Below are positions 23,636 to 30,322 of a stretch of DNA of 33,540 nt, piece by piece. Origin of the DNA: Chloroflexota bacterium (lineage in GTDB: Bacteria > Chloroflexota > Anaerolineae > Anaerolineales > Anaerolineaceae); NCBI GenBank assembly GCA_009773005.1, contig WOUT01000026.1, forward strand, positions 1-33,540. The letters run 5' to 3'. The notes below the pieces were generated by a model. The model was not told the origin of the DNA. It worked only from the letters and a program-made list of their open reading frames with translations, and made no database searches. Every line of letters begins with the position of its first letter. The stretch's first letter is position 1. The translations under genes and the position numbers were made by a program.

Positions 23636-24209
23636 GCTGCCTCCTCTTGTTCAGGTTTGTAGTTTGACCTGAAGAAATCAATTCAGCAAGCTGCCGTCTA
23701 GATCGATGCAGCCTGCTTTTAACTGCGCTTACCGTTAAAGATAACATTTGACTTATTTCTTCCTCCGAACAATCATGCCAATATTTCAAAATCACTGCCG
23801 CACGGTCTTGCGGGTTGAGCTGGTTGATCAAAGTATGCAAAGCTGCATCCTCTTCATTCAATGTTGCTACTTTTTCAGGCGATGGAACTGAGGGATCACC
23901 AATGTCAAAATCAGGATATTCATCCAGTTCGAAGAGCGGAATGCGGCGTTTGCGCTGTTGATCGATACAAAAATGGGCAGCGATTGAAAGGAGCCATGTG
24001 ATGAATGAACGTTGCGGATCATAACGGGCTAAATTCTGCCATGCTCGCCAGAAAGTTTCTTGTGCAGCATCTTCAGCAGAGCCGCCATCGCCAAGCATCC
24101 GAAAACACAAGTTATACACCGGTGTCTGGTAGGTCTCTACCAATTTGGTGAAAGCATCCTCGTCTCCATGGCGGGCTTTTTCAAGCCATTCCTGTTCCAG
24201 ATTGATCAC
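23616..24209 (-). CDS. ECF RNA polymerase sigma factor
   Basis: A 197-residue group IV (ECF) sigma factor. Region 2 (about 20-90) includes YNLCFRMLGDGGSAEDAAQ followed by ETFWRAW and then FITWLLSIAAHFCIDQQRKRR; region 4 (about 120-178) includes LNPQDRAAVILKYWHDCSEEEI and an HTH ending VKSRLHRSRRQL. Region 3 and region 1.1 are absent, as expected for ECF factors. It starts at GTG 24209 with a poor GGGG ribosome site. It heads a four-gene operon with its anti-sigma factor, a bactofilin-like protein and a toast_rack lipoprotein, so an envelope-stress role is likely. I could not assign an ECF-type promoter in the 154 bp upstream. Confidence 0.93.
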   Translation of the reverse strand: MINLEQEWLEKARHGDEDAFTKLVETYQTPVYNLCFRMLGDGGSAEDAAQETFWRAWQNLARYDPQRSFITWLLSIAAHFCIDQQRKRRIPLFELDEYPDFDIGDPSVPSPEKVATLNEEDAALHTLINQLNPQDRAAVILKYWHDCSEEEISQMLSLTVSAVKSRLHRSRRQLAELISSGQTTNLNKRRQHESPAL

Positions 24210-24363
24210 AAGAACCCCGTATATATTTTGTATCTATGGAAGTATACGCATCCCATGTCAAAAAGTTGCAAAGTATTTATCGTCGGACTTTCTTTAAAAG
24301 AATCCGGTAATCAGAAAATACGATTATCCATTTTTAATATAGGAGAACATCTCAGTCTGTTTA

Positions 24364-24999
24364 TTAAAATGACATCTCTTCTTTGCCAGAAAGTTTTTCT
24401 TGAATTCGTTCAACCACCAGGTCAAGGTGTTTGGTCTTGTGTACAAAATCGAGATCATCGGTTCGCAGGGTGAGCACCGGGCATAGATCGAAATTGTTGA
24501 TCCAGTCGGTGTAGAAAGAATCAAGCAAACCAAGATAATCTTGGCTAATGGTTGATTCGATCTCACGACCGCGTTTGTGAATGCGATTGATCAACACTTC
24601 AACCGGAGCTTTCAAATAGATTAACAAGGAAGGTGAAGGGAGAGTTTTGACAACCAGGTTAAAAACCTGGCGATATGTCTGATAATCCCGTTCGTTGATG
24701 TTCCCCATTGAATGAAGCGCTCTGGCAAAGATATAGGCGTCTTCATAAATGCTGCGGTCAATGATCGCAGAACGGGTATCTCCAAACAGATCCAAATGCT
24801 GTTGGGCGCGATGACCCAGAAAAAATACTTGCAGGTGGAATGACCAATCTTTCATATTGGCATAAAAGTCAGGCAAATATGGATTATCAGATACTGATTC
24901 GTATGCGGTTCGCCAACCAAGGCGTTCTCCGATGCGTTCAGTGAGAGAGGTTTTTCCTGAACCTATATTTCCTGCAACAAGGATCAAACGTTTGGGCAT
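24364..24999 (-). CDS. Deoxynucleoside kinase
   Basis: A 211-residue kinase of the dCK/dGK/TK2-like family, phosphorylating deoxynucleosides for dNTP salvage. The P-loop is GNIGSGKTS (10-18). Other marks are YESVSDNPYLPDFY (substrate glutamate), FFLGHRAQQH, the DRSIYEDAYIFA segment (base-recognition Arg/Asp and ERS-like region) and the LID region RIHKRGREIE. Bacterial relatives include the Bacillus dGK/dCK pair; base preference cannot be told. ATG 24999 follows AGGAG. It has its own promoter and follows the strong terminator of the nucleotidase gene. Confidence 0.92.
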   Translation of the reverse strand: MPKRLILVAGNIGSGKTSLTERIGERLGWRTAYESVSDNPYLPDFYANMKDWSFHLQVFFLGHRAQQHLDLFGDTRSAIIDRSIYEDAYIFARALHSMGNINERDYQTYRQVFNLVVKTLPSPSLLIYLKAPVEVLINRIHKRGREIESTISQDYLGLLDSFYTDWINNFDLCPVLTLRTDDLDFVHKTKHLDLVVERIQEKLSGKEEMSF

Positions 25000-25033
25000 T
25001 GGATTCTCCTGAAGTTTAATAATTGGCTATTAA

Positions 25034-25063
25034 ATTATAAGGTATCTATTGGAACCTTTACAA
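25034..25063 (-). promoter_or_regulatory. Deoxynucleoside kinase promoter
   Basis: On the minus strand: TTGTAA (25058-25063), 18-bp spacer, TATAAT (25034-25039). Transcription would begin about 27 bases before the ATG. Confidence 0.65.
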
Positions 25064-25078
25064 GTTGTGAAATACAAC

Positions 25079-25111
25079 AAAAGAGGGGCGCAAATCTTGC
25101 GCCCCTCTTTT
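25079..25111 (-). terminator. Intrinsic terminator of the 5'-nucleotidase gene
   Basis: Perfect 15-bp stem AAAAGAGGGGCGCAA (25079-25093) / TTGCGCCCCTCTTTT (25097-25111) with a 3-base loop, ending in T runs on both strands. It lies 16 bp after the nucleotidase stop. Confidence 0.92.
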
Positions 25112-25127
25112 GATTAATTGAGCAATA

Positions 25128-26768
25128 TTACGGTAAAACTGTAATTCTATTCGCTAGTCCAGGCGCGACGGGCGAATTCGCCCTGAAATAATCAACCAGC
25201 GCGTCAATATCTACCTGACCTACCAGTCGGTTTGTTCCTTGGGTCAAGACGGTAAAACCATCGCCGCCCGTTGCCAGAAAACTATTGACGGTAATCTGAT
25301 ACGAAAGAGCGGGATCAACGGGTACGTCGTAGAATTTCAAGTCAGTTACTCTGCTTCCAACGGCTGCCGATTTGGTCCAGGTATAGGTAACGCCGTTAGA
25401 TATTTGAAGCGTTAAATTGGTGGTTGCCTGCTGCTCAAGCACGGCTTTAATCTGTGCCCCGGTCAGGGTCATGGTTACTAAATCATTGCCGAAAGGCTGA
25501 ACTGTAAATGCTTCACCATAGGTGATCTCACCTGGCTGCTCACCGGCTGAAATTTGAGCATATGTAAAACTTGCGCGGATTCCACCTGGATTCATAAAGG
25601 CAGCGACTGCTCCTCCTTTTTCAGGAGCAGAAGTTGAAGCCAGTTGAGCATCTGCGATTACATCCCCAAGCGGGGATTCGCGAGTTCTATCGCCGTAACG
25701 AAGGATATCGGCAGTGATGCTGCCAATAACACGGTTTGCCAATGGGGCAGAGAGCGCCTGATATTTATCTACCAGAGCAGTCATTTCTGGATCTTTGGCA
25801 ACGGTCTTTAAAACTGGCACGTTTAACACTGTTTTGCTGACAATATCACCTGAATCCCTATCCAGCACTAGGTCAATCTCGGTTATATACTCCCCATTAG
25901 TGAGAGCTCCAGTAACCAACCGGTCACTGATGTTACAGTTATAAGCGCCGTGAGTGTGACCTGTGATGAATAAATCAATCTCAGGGTCGCTCGCGTTCAC
26001 CACATTAGCGATGCTTCCACTGAAATTAATACACGCATTTGGATCCAGACTTGCTGAGGGTACACCTTGAGATCCGCCATCGTGTATAAGCATGACAATC
26101 GTTTTGATTCCTTTTTCTTTTAGTTCTGCTGCGATTGCATTAACTGCTGTGGTTTCATCTAAAAATTCAACTCCAGCGGTTCCTGCCGCAGTAACAATCG
26201 TGGGCGTTTTATCGTAGGCAATTCCTACAAAGGCAACCTTGGCGCCCGCAAAACTTCGAATTTTATACGAAGAAAACAAAGTTTGACCGTTCTTAAGATT
26301 GATCACGTTACCCGCAAGAAATTTGAAAGACGCTCCCGGGAAATCGCCGGCTAAACAACCATCAACAGGATGACAACCGCCCTCTTGTAAACGCTTAAGC
26401 TCTTGAACACCCTCATCAAACTCATGATTTCCTGTGATCGCATAGTCAAGCCCCATCAAGTTGAATGCCAGGATGGTGGGCTCATCATGGAAGAGCGCTG
26501 ATATTAAAGGACTTGCGCCAACCATATCTCCGGCAGAAACGAAGATCGTATTTTCGTTTTCTGCCCTTTTTTGTTTAACAAGAGTGGCCATGTATTCTAC
26601 ACCACCACGGGCGCCAGAGGTTACCAGGGCGCCATGAAAATCATTTACCGCCAGGATCTGCACTGCAACCGTCTGCTTCGGGGCAGCAAGACCTGTGATA
26701 AACAGGCTGGCAAGCAAAAAAATTGTGGTTAATACTGAAAACATAAATTTAATTCTTGTCCTGCGCAT
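25128..26768 (-). CDS. Secreted 5'-nucleotidase / metallophosphoesterase
   Basis: A 546-residue secreted enzyme of the UshA/5'-nucleotidase family that removes phosphate from nucleotides outside the cell. It has a signal peptide (1-28, ending TGLAAP) and a metallophosphoesterase domain with VNDFHGAL (metal Asp/His), SAGDMVGAS, ITGNHEFDEG and FITGHTHGAY; all dinuclear-metal motifs are intact. A 5'-nucleotidase C-terminal domain (about 345-510) includes MNPGGIRASF and YGEAFTVQPFGNDLV. There is no LPxTG or C-terminal membrane helix, so it is probably released. ATG 26768 has GGAGGG 6 bases upstream. With the neighbouring deoxynucleoside kinase it could serve nucleoside scavenging, although the two are separated by a terminator. 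Confidence 0.93.
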   Translation of the reverse strand: MRRTRIKFMFSVLTTIFLLASLFITGLAAPKQTVAVQILAVNDFHGALVTSGARGGVEYMATLVKQKRAENENTIFVSAGDMVGASPLISALFHDEPTILAFNLMGLDYAITGNHEFDEGVQELKRLQEGGCHPVDGCLAGDFPGASFKFLAGNVINLKNGQTLFSSYKIRSFAGAKVAFVGIAYDKTPTIVTAAGTAGVEFLDETTAVNAIAAELKEKGIKTIVMLIHDGGSQGVPSASLDPNACINFSGSIANVVNASDPEIDLFITGHTHGAYNCNISDRLVTGALTNGEYITEIDLVLDRDSGDIVSKTVLNVPVLKTVAKDPEMTALVDKYQALSAPLANRVIGSITADILRYGDRTRESPLGDVIADAQLASTSAPEKGGAVAAFMNPGGIRASFTYAQISAGEQPGEITYGEAFTVQPFGNDLVTMTLTGAQIKAVLEQQATTNLTLQISNGVTYTWTKSAAVGSRVTDLKFYDVPVDPALSYQITVNSFLATGGDGFTVLTQGTNRLVGQVDIDALVDYFRANSPVAPGLANRITVLP

Positions 26769-26902
26769 AATTATCCCTCCAAGATGATATATTGAGCGTT
26801 GAGCTCGACGGATAATCGGGGTTGCAGCAAAGAATAATGATGTTCAACGATGCGTTAGTGATTGTTGGAATGTTAAAATTCATGCCCCGAAACGACATAC
26901 AT

Positions 26903-26932
26903 ACTATAGCACATCTTTTAATAGATAATCAA
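26903..26932 (-). promoter_or_regulatory. 5'-nucleotidase promoter
   Basis: On the minus strand: TTGATT (26927-26932), 18-bp spacer, TATAGT (26903-26908), giving a leader of about 130 bases. The tandem repeats at 26941-27010 abut its -35. Confidence 0.55.
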
Positions 26933-26940
26933 TACCTATG

Positions 26941-27010
26941 CCTAACATACCTGTAACCAATATGTCCTAACATACCTGTAACCAATATGCCTAACATACC
27001 TGTAACCAAT
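26941..27010. repeat. Three tandem 24-25 bp repeats between divergent promoters
   Basis: Units starting CCTAACATACCTGTAACC lie at 26941-26965 (25 bp), 26966-26989 (24 bp) and 26990-27010 (partial, 21 bp). They are nearly identical and have no spacers. They sit between the nucleotidase promoter and the deaD promoter. Confidence 0.9.
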
Positions 27011-27083
27011 AGCAGCACTTATTGCGAGCTGTTAATTAGTGAGTGGTTTAGGAACGTTACAAAAATAATTACTGTATATTTCA

Positions 27084-27092
27084 TGGTATAAT
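27084..27092 (+). promoter_or_regulatory. deaD promoter (extended -10)
   Basis: TGGTATAAT at 27084-27092 is a consensus extended -10. No good -35 is at 17 bp. Transcription would begin near 27099, giving a leader of about 97 bases. Confidence 0.65.
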
Positions 27093-27097
27093 TTGTA

Positions 27098-27172
27098 GCG
27101 CGGAGGCATTTCCCGCAGGTTTATAATCGCGCGTGGTTAGAATACCCTGCCGGTTCCGGAAGGGTATTTTTT
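27098..27172 (+). promoter_or_regulatory. Structured deaD leader ending in an intrinsic terminator
   Basis: The leader first offers a stem GCGCG (27098-27102) / CGCGC (27128-27132). It then has a terminator-like hairpin, 27141-27152 with 27157-27168 (12 pairs, one mismatch, 4-base loop), followed by a T run to 27172. The terminator ends 23 bases before the deaD ATG and before its AGGAG, so read-through is needed for deaD expression. Either this is an attenuator or the ~75-base transcript is a separate small RNA. No leader peptide was found. Confidence 0.65.
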
Positions 27173-27195
27173 GTGTGTGTTAATAGGAGTAGTAA

Positions 27196-28872
27196 ATGGT
27201 TTCACCTTTTGAAGTATTAGGCCTGCATGCCGAGTTCGTTCAGGCCGTCGAGAAGATGGGTTTTTCAGAACCCACTGCAATTCAGAACTCAGCGATCCCG
27301 TTATTATTAGAGGGGCGGGATGTTATTGGGCAGGCGCAAACAGGCACCGGAAAAACCGCGGCTTTTATGCTGCCTTTACTTCAACGGCTTGAGCCGGCGC
27401 AAGGTTATGTGCAAGCGTTGGTGCTCGCACCCACACGTGAACTTGCAAAACAAGTTGCCGATGCAACAATCCAGCTCGCTCAAAAAACCCGTGTTAAGGT
27501 ACTTGCTGTTTATGGAGGACAATCGTACACGATCCAAACCCGTGCGCTGGATCGGGGGGTGGAAGTGGTTGTAGGAACTCCCGGACGTTTGCTTGACTTA
27601 ATTCGACAGAAGAAACTGGACCTGAACAAGGTACGAACCCTGATCCTTGATGAGGCTGATGAAATGCTGGCAATGGGCTTCATCGATGATGTTGAATTGA
27701 TCTTAAAAGAACTTTCAGCAGAACGTCAAATAGCGCTCTTCAGCGCAACATTACCGCAGGCAATTCAAAAATTGGCGAATCGCTATCTGAAAGACCCAGC
27801 CAGAATTTCGGTTAATCCTGAAAGACTAACTGTCGCTGAAACTGAACAGAAATTCTGCCGCGTGCGTGAAGAAAGCAAATTATCCGCCCTCACACGTCTT
27901 TTGGAGACTGAAGAAGTGTCGAGTGCGCTGATTTTTGCTCGAACAAAAGCACGTACTCAAGAATTGGCGGATGAATTAATACGGATGGGATTTACCGCAG
28001 ATGCTTTGCATGGTGATCTTAATCAAGCGCGCCGTGAACAGGTTCTGAACAAATTTCGTCAGAGCACCATCACCATAATGGTGGCAACTGATGTTGCTGC
28101 CCGAGGCTTGGATATCGCTGATGTTTCGCATGTGTTCAACTACGATGTTCCGGCTGATGCGGAAGATTATGTTCACCGCATTGGACGCACTGGCCGAGCC
28201 GGGAAAAAAGGCATCGCAATTACATTATTGACTCCCAAAGAACGCAGCAGGCAAAACCAAATACAAGCCTATACCCGTCAACCTATCACGGAGTTTTCAT
28301 TACCGTCTGTAGAAGTTGTGAAAGCGAAACGGGATGAACGATTGATCAACCGGATCTCGGAACAGTTGATTGCCGGAGTCACCACCGCCGAAAGAGACCT
28401 CGTTGAACATATGGGGCAATTGGGTATTAACCCTGTGGAAATCGCGGTTGCGTCAATTCGTCTGATCCGTGCGTCGGAAGGTGCGATAGCCACTCAGGAA
28501 ATCAGTGAACCAGCACTCGAACCCAAACACCACCGCCTTGACGAACGCCGCAGCACCAGTGACAAACAGCGTGAAAAATGGAATTCCAAAACGGGGTTTG
28601 ATCAAAAAAAACCTGCGCGCGGTCGCAATGAACCTGGAATGGTGCGGTTGTGGATGAATCTCGGAAATACCAATGGAATTCGGCCGGGGGATGTGGTTGG
28701 CGCAATTGCCAGTGAATCAGGTATCCCGGGTCGGGCAATTGGCGAGATCGATATCCGCAGCGACCATACTTTTGTAGATGTAATGGAGCAGCATGTTAAA
28801 CTGGTGTTGCAGGCTAGCGAAGGAAAGTATCGTCTGCGCGGTAAACCTGTGATGCTGAGACTGGCTGACTAA
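27196..28872 (+). CDS. deaD: DEAD-box ATP-dependent RNA helicase (DeaD/CsdA/DbpA-like)
   Basis: A 558-residue RNA helicase. The Q motif (GFSEPTAIQ), motif I AQTGTGKT, Ia PTRELA, II DEAD, III SAT, IV/V LIFARTK and DVAARGLD, and VI HRIGRTGRAG are all intact. After a charged linker (about 430-480) the C-terminus holds a DbpA-type RNA-binding domain, from MVRLWMNLGNTNGIRPGD to GKPVMLRLAD. Relatives remodel RNA in ribosome assembly, cold shock and mRNA decay. ATG 27196 has AGGAG 6 bases upstream. Expression probably depends on read-through of the leader terminator. A YwbE-like gene follows at 34 bp. Confidence 0.96.
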   Translation: MVSPFEVLGLHAEFVQAVEKMGFSEPTAIQNSAIPLLLEGRDVIGQAQTGTGKTAAFMLPLLQRLEPAQGYVQALVLAPTRELAKQVADATIQLAQKTRVKVLAVYGGQSYTIQTRALDRGVEVVVGTPGRLLDLIRQKKLDLNKVRTLILDEADEMLAMGFIDDVELILKELSAERQIALFSATLPQAIQKLANRYLKDPARISVNPERLTVAETEQKFCRVREESKLSALTRLLETEEVSSALIFARTKARTQELADELIRMGFTADALHGDLNQARREQVLNKFRQSTITIMVATDVAARGLDIADVSHVFNYDVPADAEDYVHRIGRTGRAGKKGIAITLLTPKERSRQNQIQAYTRQPITEFSLPSVEVVKAKRDERLINRISEQLIAGVTTAERDLVEHMGQLGINPVEIAVASIRLIRASEGAIATQEISEPALEPKHHRLDERRSTSDKQREKWNSKTGFDQKKPARGRNEPGMVRLWMNLGNTNGIRPGDVVGAIASESGIPGRAIGEIDIRSDHTFVDVMEQHVKLVLQASEGKYRLRGKPVMLRLAD

Positions 28873-28906
28873 TCTGTCATTGCGTCATCACCATGAAGGA
28901 CCTGAC

Positions 28907-29107
28907 ATGAACGAAAATACACCGAAAAGGTGCGAGATCAGGATTGGCACGCGAGTGCAAATTATTGAAAAACAGAATCAGCCGACTGGCGAGCTAACCG
29001 AGGGTGTTGTCGCGCGTTTGTTGACAAAGAGTCCATCACACCCACATGGTATAAAGGTTGTACTCATGGGCGGTAAAGTAGGCAGAGTTCAGGCTGTTTT
29101 ACAATAG
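28907..29107 (+). CDS. YwbE-family small protein
   Basis: A 66-residue protein. Its body, from RIGTRVQIIEKQNQPTGELT through EGVVARLLTKSPSHPHGIKV to GKVGRVQAVL, matches the YwbE (DUF2196) family, a small beta-rich, KOW-like protein of unknown function. ATG 28907 has AAGGA 6 bases upstream; a longer frame starting at 28880 is unsupported. It follows the helicase by 34 bp and shares its terminator, so a role with RNA is plausible but only inferred from the neighbour. Confidence 0.85.
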   Translation: MNENTPKRCEIRIGTRVQIIEKQNQPTGELTEGVVARLLTKSPSHPHGIKVVLMGGKVGRVQAVLQ

Positions 29108-29123
29108 AAGTTAATATGAACAG

Positions 29124-29156
29124 ACAGTCCGCGTGATTTTCAACGCGGACTGTTTT
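29124..29156 (+). terminator. Terminator of the deaD-ywbE operon
   Basis: Perfect 11-bp stem ACAGTCCGCGT (29124-29134) / ACGCGGACTGT (29143-29153) with an 8-base loop and TTTT. It lies between convergent genes and may also serve degV on the minus strand, where the T-run is weaker. Confidence 0.88.
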
Positions 29157-29173
29157 AAAATTCGAGAGACTTT

Positions 29174-30028
29174 TTATTCTTTGGTTAAAACAACAGCACC
29201 GACCAGTCCTGCTCCAGTATGAACTGACAATCCAGGTCCAAAATCTACAACGAGCACTTCCTCAGGCATCTTAAGTTTATCGCGCAGGTGCTTTTCAAGG
29301 ATTGCAGCATCTTCGAGGTTGAGGACATGCAGGATGCAAACGCGTTCAATCGGTTTTCCATTCACGGCGTTTACAATTAACTCAACCAGCCGATCCATGG
29401 CAGCTTTGCGTGTGCGTACTTTTTCCAGCAGATCAAGCTTTCCATCGCGTATTGTGAGGATCGGGCGGATGTTAAGCATGTTTGCCATGCTTGCCGCCAG
29501 GTTTGTGACGCGCCCGCCAAGGGCGAGGTATTTGAGAGTGGAAAGTGATCCGTAAAGACACATGCGGCTGATGAGGCTTTTTGCCGCAGCCACGGCTTCA
29601 TCATGGGTTGCGCCAGCCGCCAGAGCTTCTGCAGCAGTAATGGCCATGAACCCCTGCCCGAGGCTGAGGAATTCAGAATCGACCACGGTGATCTTTTTAC
29701 CCGGAAATTCATCGACAGCTACCAGGGCCGATTCATGCGTGCGGCTGATCTTGCTGCTAACACAAATACAGATAATTGATTCAGCGCCTTCATCAAAAGC
29801 TGTTTTAAAAGCGCTAGAAAATGCAGCAGGAGATGGTGCGGCGGTGGTAGGGAGTTTGCCAAGCCGGTCAATTTTGTCGAAAAGGACCGGGTTTTGGATG
29901 TCTATATTGTCAGCGTAGGATTCTTCGCCGAACTGGATCGTGATGGGTACCTGGCGGATGTTGTATTTATTGGCCAATTCTGCAGGGAGATTTGAGTCTG
30001 TATCGGTTATCACATGGATTTTTGACAT
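29174..30028 (-). CDS. DegV-family fatty-acid-binding protein
   Basis: A 284-residue protein of the DegV/FakB family. It has VITDTDSNLP at the N-terminus, the fatty-acid headgroup loop in LPTTAAPSPAAF (family TSxPS), CVSSKISRTHESA (the usual position reads SSxLSGT), and the C-terminal GPGLSVHTGAGLVGAV, the typical G-x-H-x-G-P-G region. FakB proteins present a fatty acid to the kinase FakA for phosphorylation and entry into phospholipids; no fakA is visible here, so that partner must lie elsewhere. ATG 30028 has AGAGGAA upstream. Single gene between two control regions. Confidence 0.93.
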   Translation of the reverse strand: MSKIHVITDTDSNLPAELANKYNIRQVPITIQFGEESYADNIDIQNPVLFDKIDRLGKLPTTAAPSPAAFSSAFKTAFDEGAESIICICVSSKISRTHESALVAVDEFPGKKITVVDSEFLSLGQGFMAITAAEALAAGATHDEAVAAAKSLISRMCLYGSLSTLKYLALGGRVTNLAASMANMLNIRPILTIRDGKLDLLEKVRTRKAAMDRLVELIVNAVNGKPIERVCILHVLNLEDAAILEKHLRDKLKMPEEVLVVDFGPGLSVHTGAGLVGAVVLTKE

Positions 30029-30072
30029 AAGTCTGTTCCTCTAGGAAAAAAGCGGAATGATTTCAGGCAATA

Positions 30073-30087
30073 TGTGTATTATACACA
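30073..30087 (-). promoter_or_regulatory. degV -10 inside a palindrome
   Basis: TGTGTAT-T-ATACACA is a perfect 7+1+7 inverted repeat. On the minus strand it contains TATAAT (30078-30083), about 50 bp before the degV ATG. It may be a promoter covered by an operator; no good -35 is visible. Confidence 0.45.
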
Positions 30088-30183
30088 AAACAAATTTATA
30101 TCTATGTGGCTTCAGACCTATATTATTACATTAACTGTAACACCTGAATTGGGAAATCGTATCGAAAATTTATTTAGTTATTT

Positions 30184-30211
30184 CACAGGGTTATTTACAC
30201 AGGGTTATTTA
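30184..30211. repeat. 14-bp exact tandem duplication
   Basis: CACAGGGTTATTTA occurs twice without a gap (30184-30197, 30198-30211), ending 5 bp before the -35 of the TIR gene. The rest of 30088-30183 is A/T-rich with nothing recognisable. Confidence 0.85.
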
Positions 30212-30216
30212 TAGCA

Positions 30217-30245
30217 TTGAAATACTGCTAAACCATATGTATAAT
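30217..30245 (+). promoter_or_regulatory. Promoter of the TIR-lipoprotein operon
   Basis: TTGAAA (30217-30222), 17-bp spacer, TATAAT (30240-30245). This is one of the best sigma-70-type promoters in the window. The leader is about 70 bases, with GGGAGGG at 30310-30315 before the GTG start. Confidence 0.75.
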
Positions 30246-30322
30246 GACTTCAACAAAATTAATGTTCTCCAGTTCAGTCACGATGTTAAAAAAACAGGAA
30301 TATCTACAGGGAGGGATAAGCT

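Noticed and set aside
24230-24275. TTGACA on the minus strand before the sigma gene as its promoter
   Set aside because: TATACT lies only 9 bp downstream and the next candidate -10 (TAGATA) needs a 19-bp spacer; too weak to list.
24060-24473. 137-codon plus-strand frame crossing the sigma/kinase gap
   Set aside because: It overlaps the sigma factor and deoxynucleoside kinase genes in antisense, with no ribosome site or recognisable motif.
26941-27010. CRISPR-like array before deaD
   Set aside because: The copies are directly tandem with no unique spacers.
27098-27172. Possible tRNA or tRNA-like element (GGTTCCGG resembles a T loop)
   Set aside because: No acceptor, D or anticodon arms can be drawn; the segment is the loop side of a terminator hairpin.
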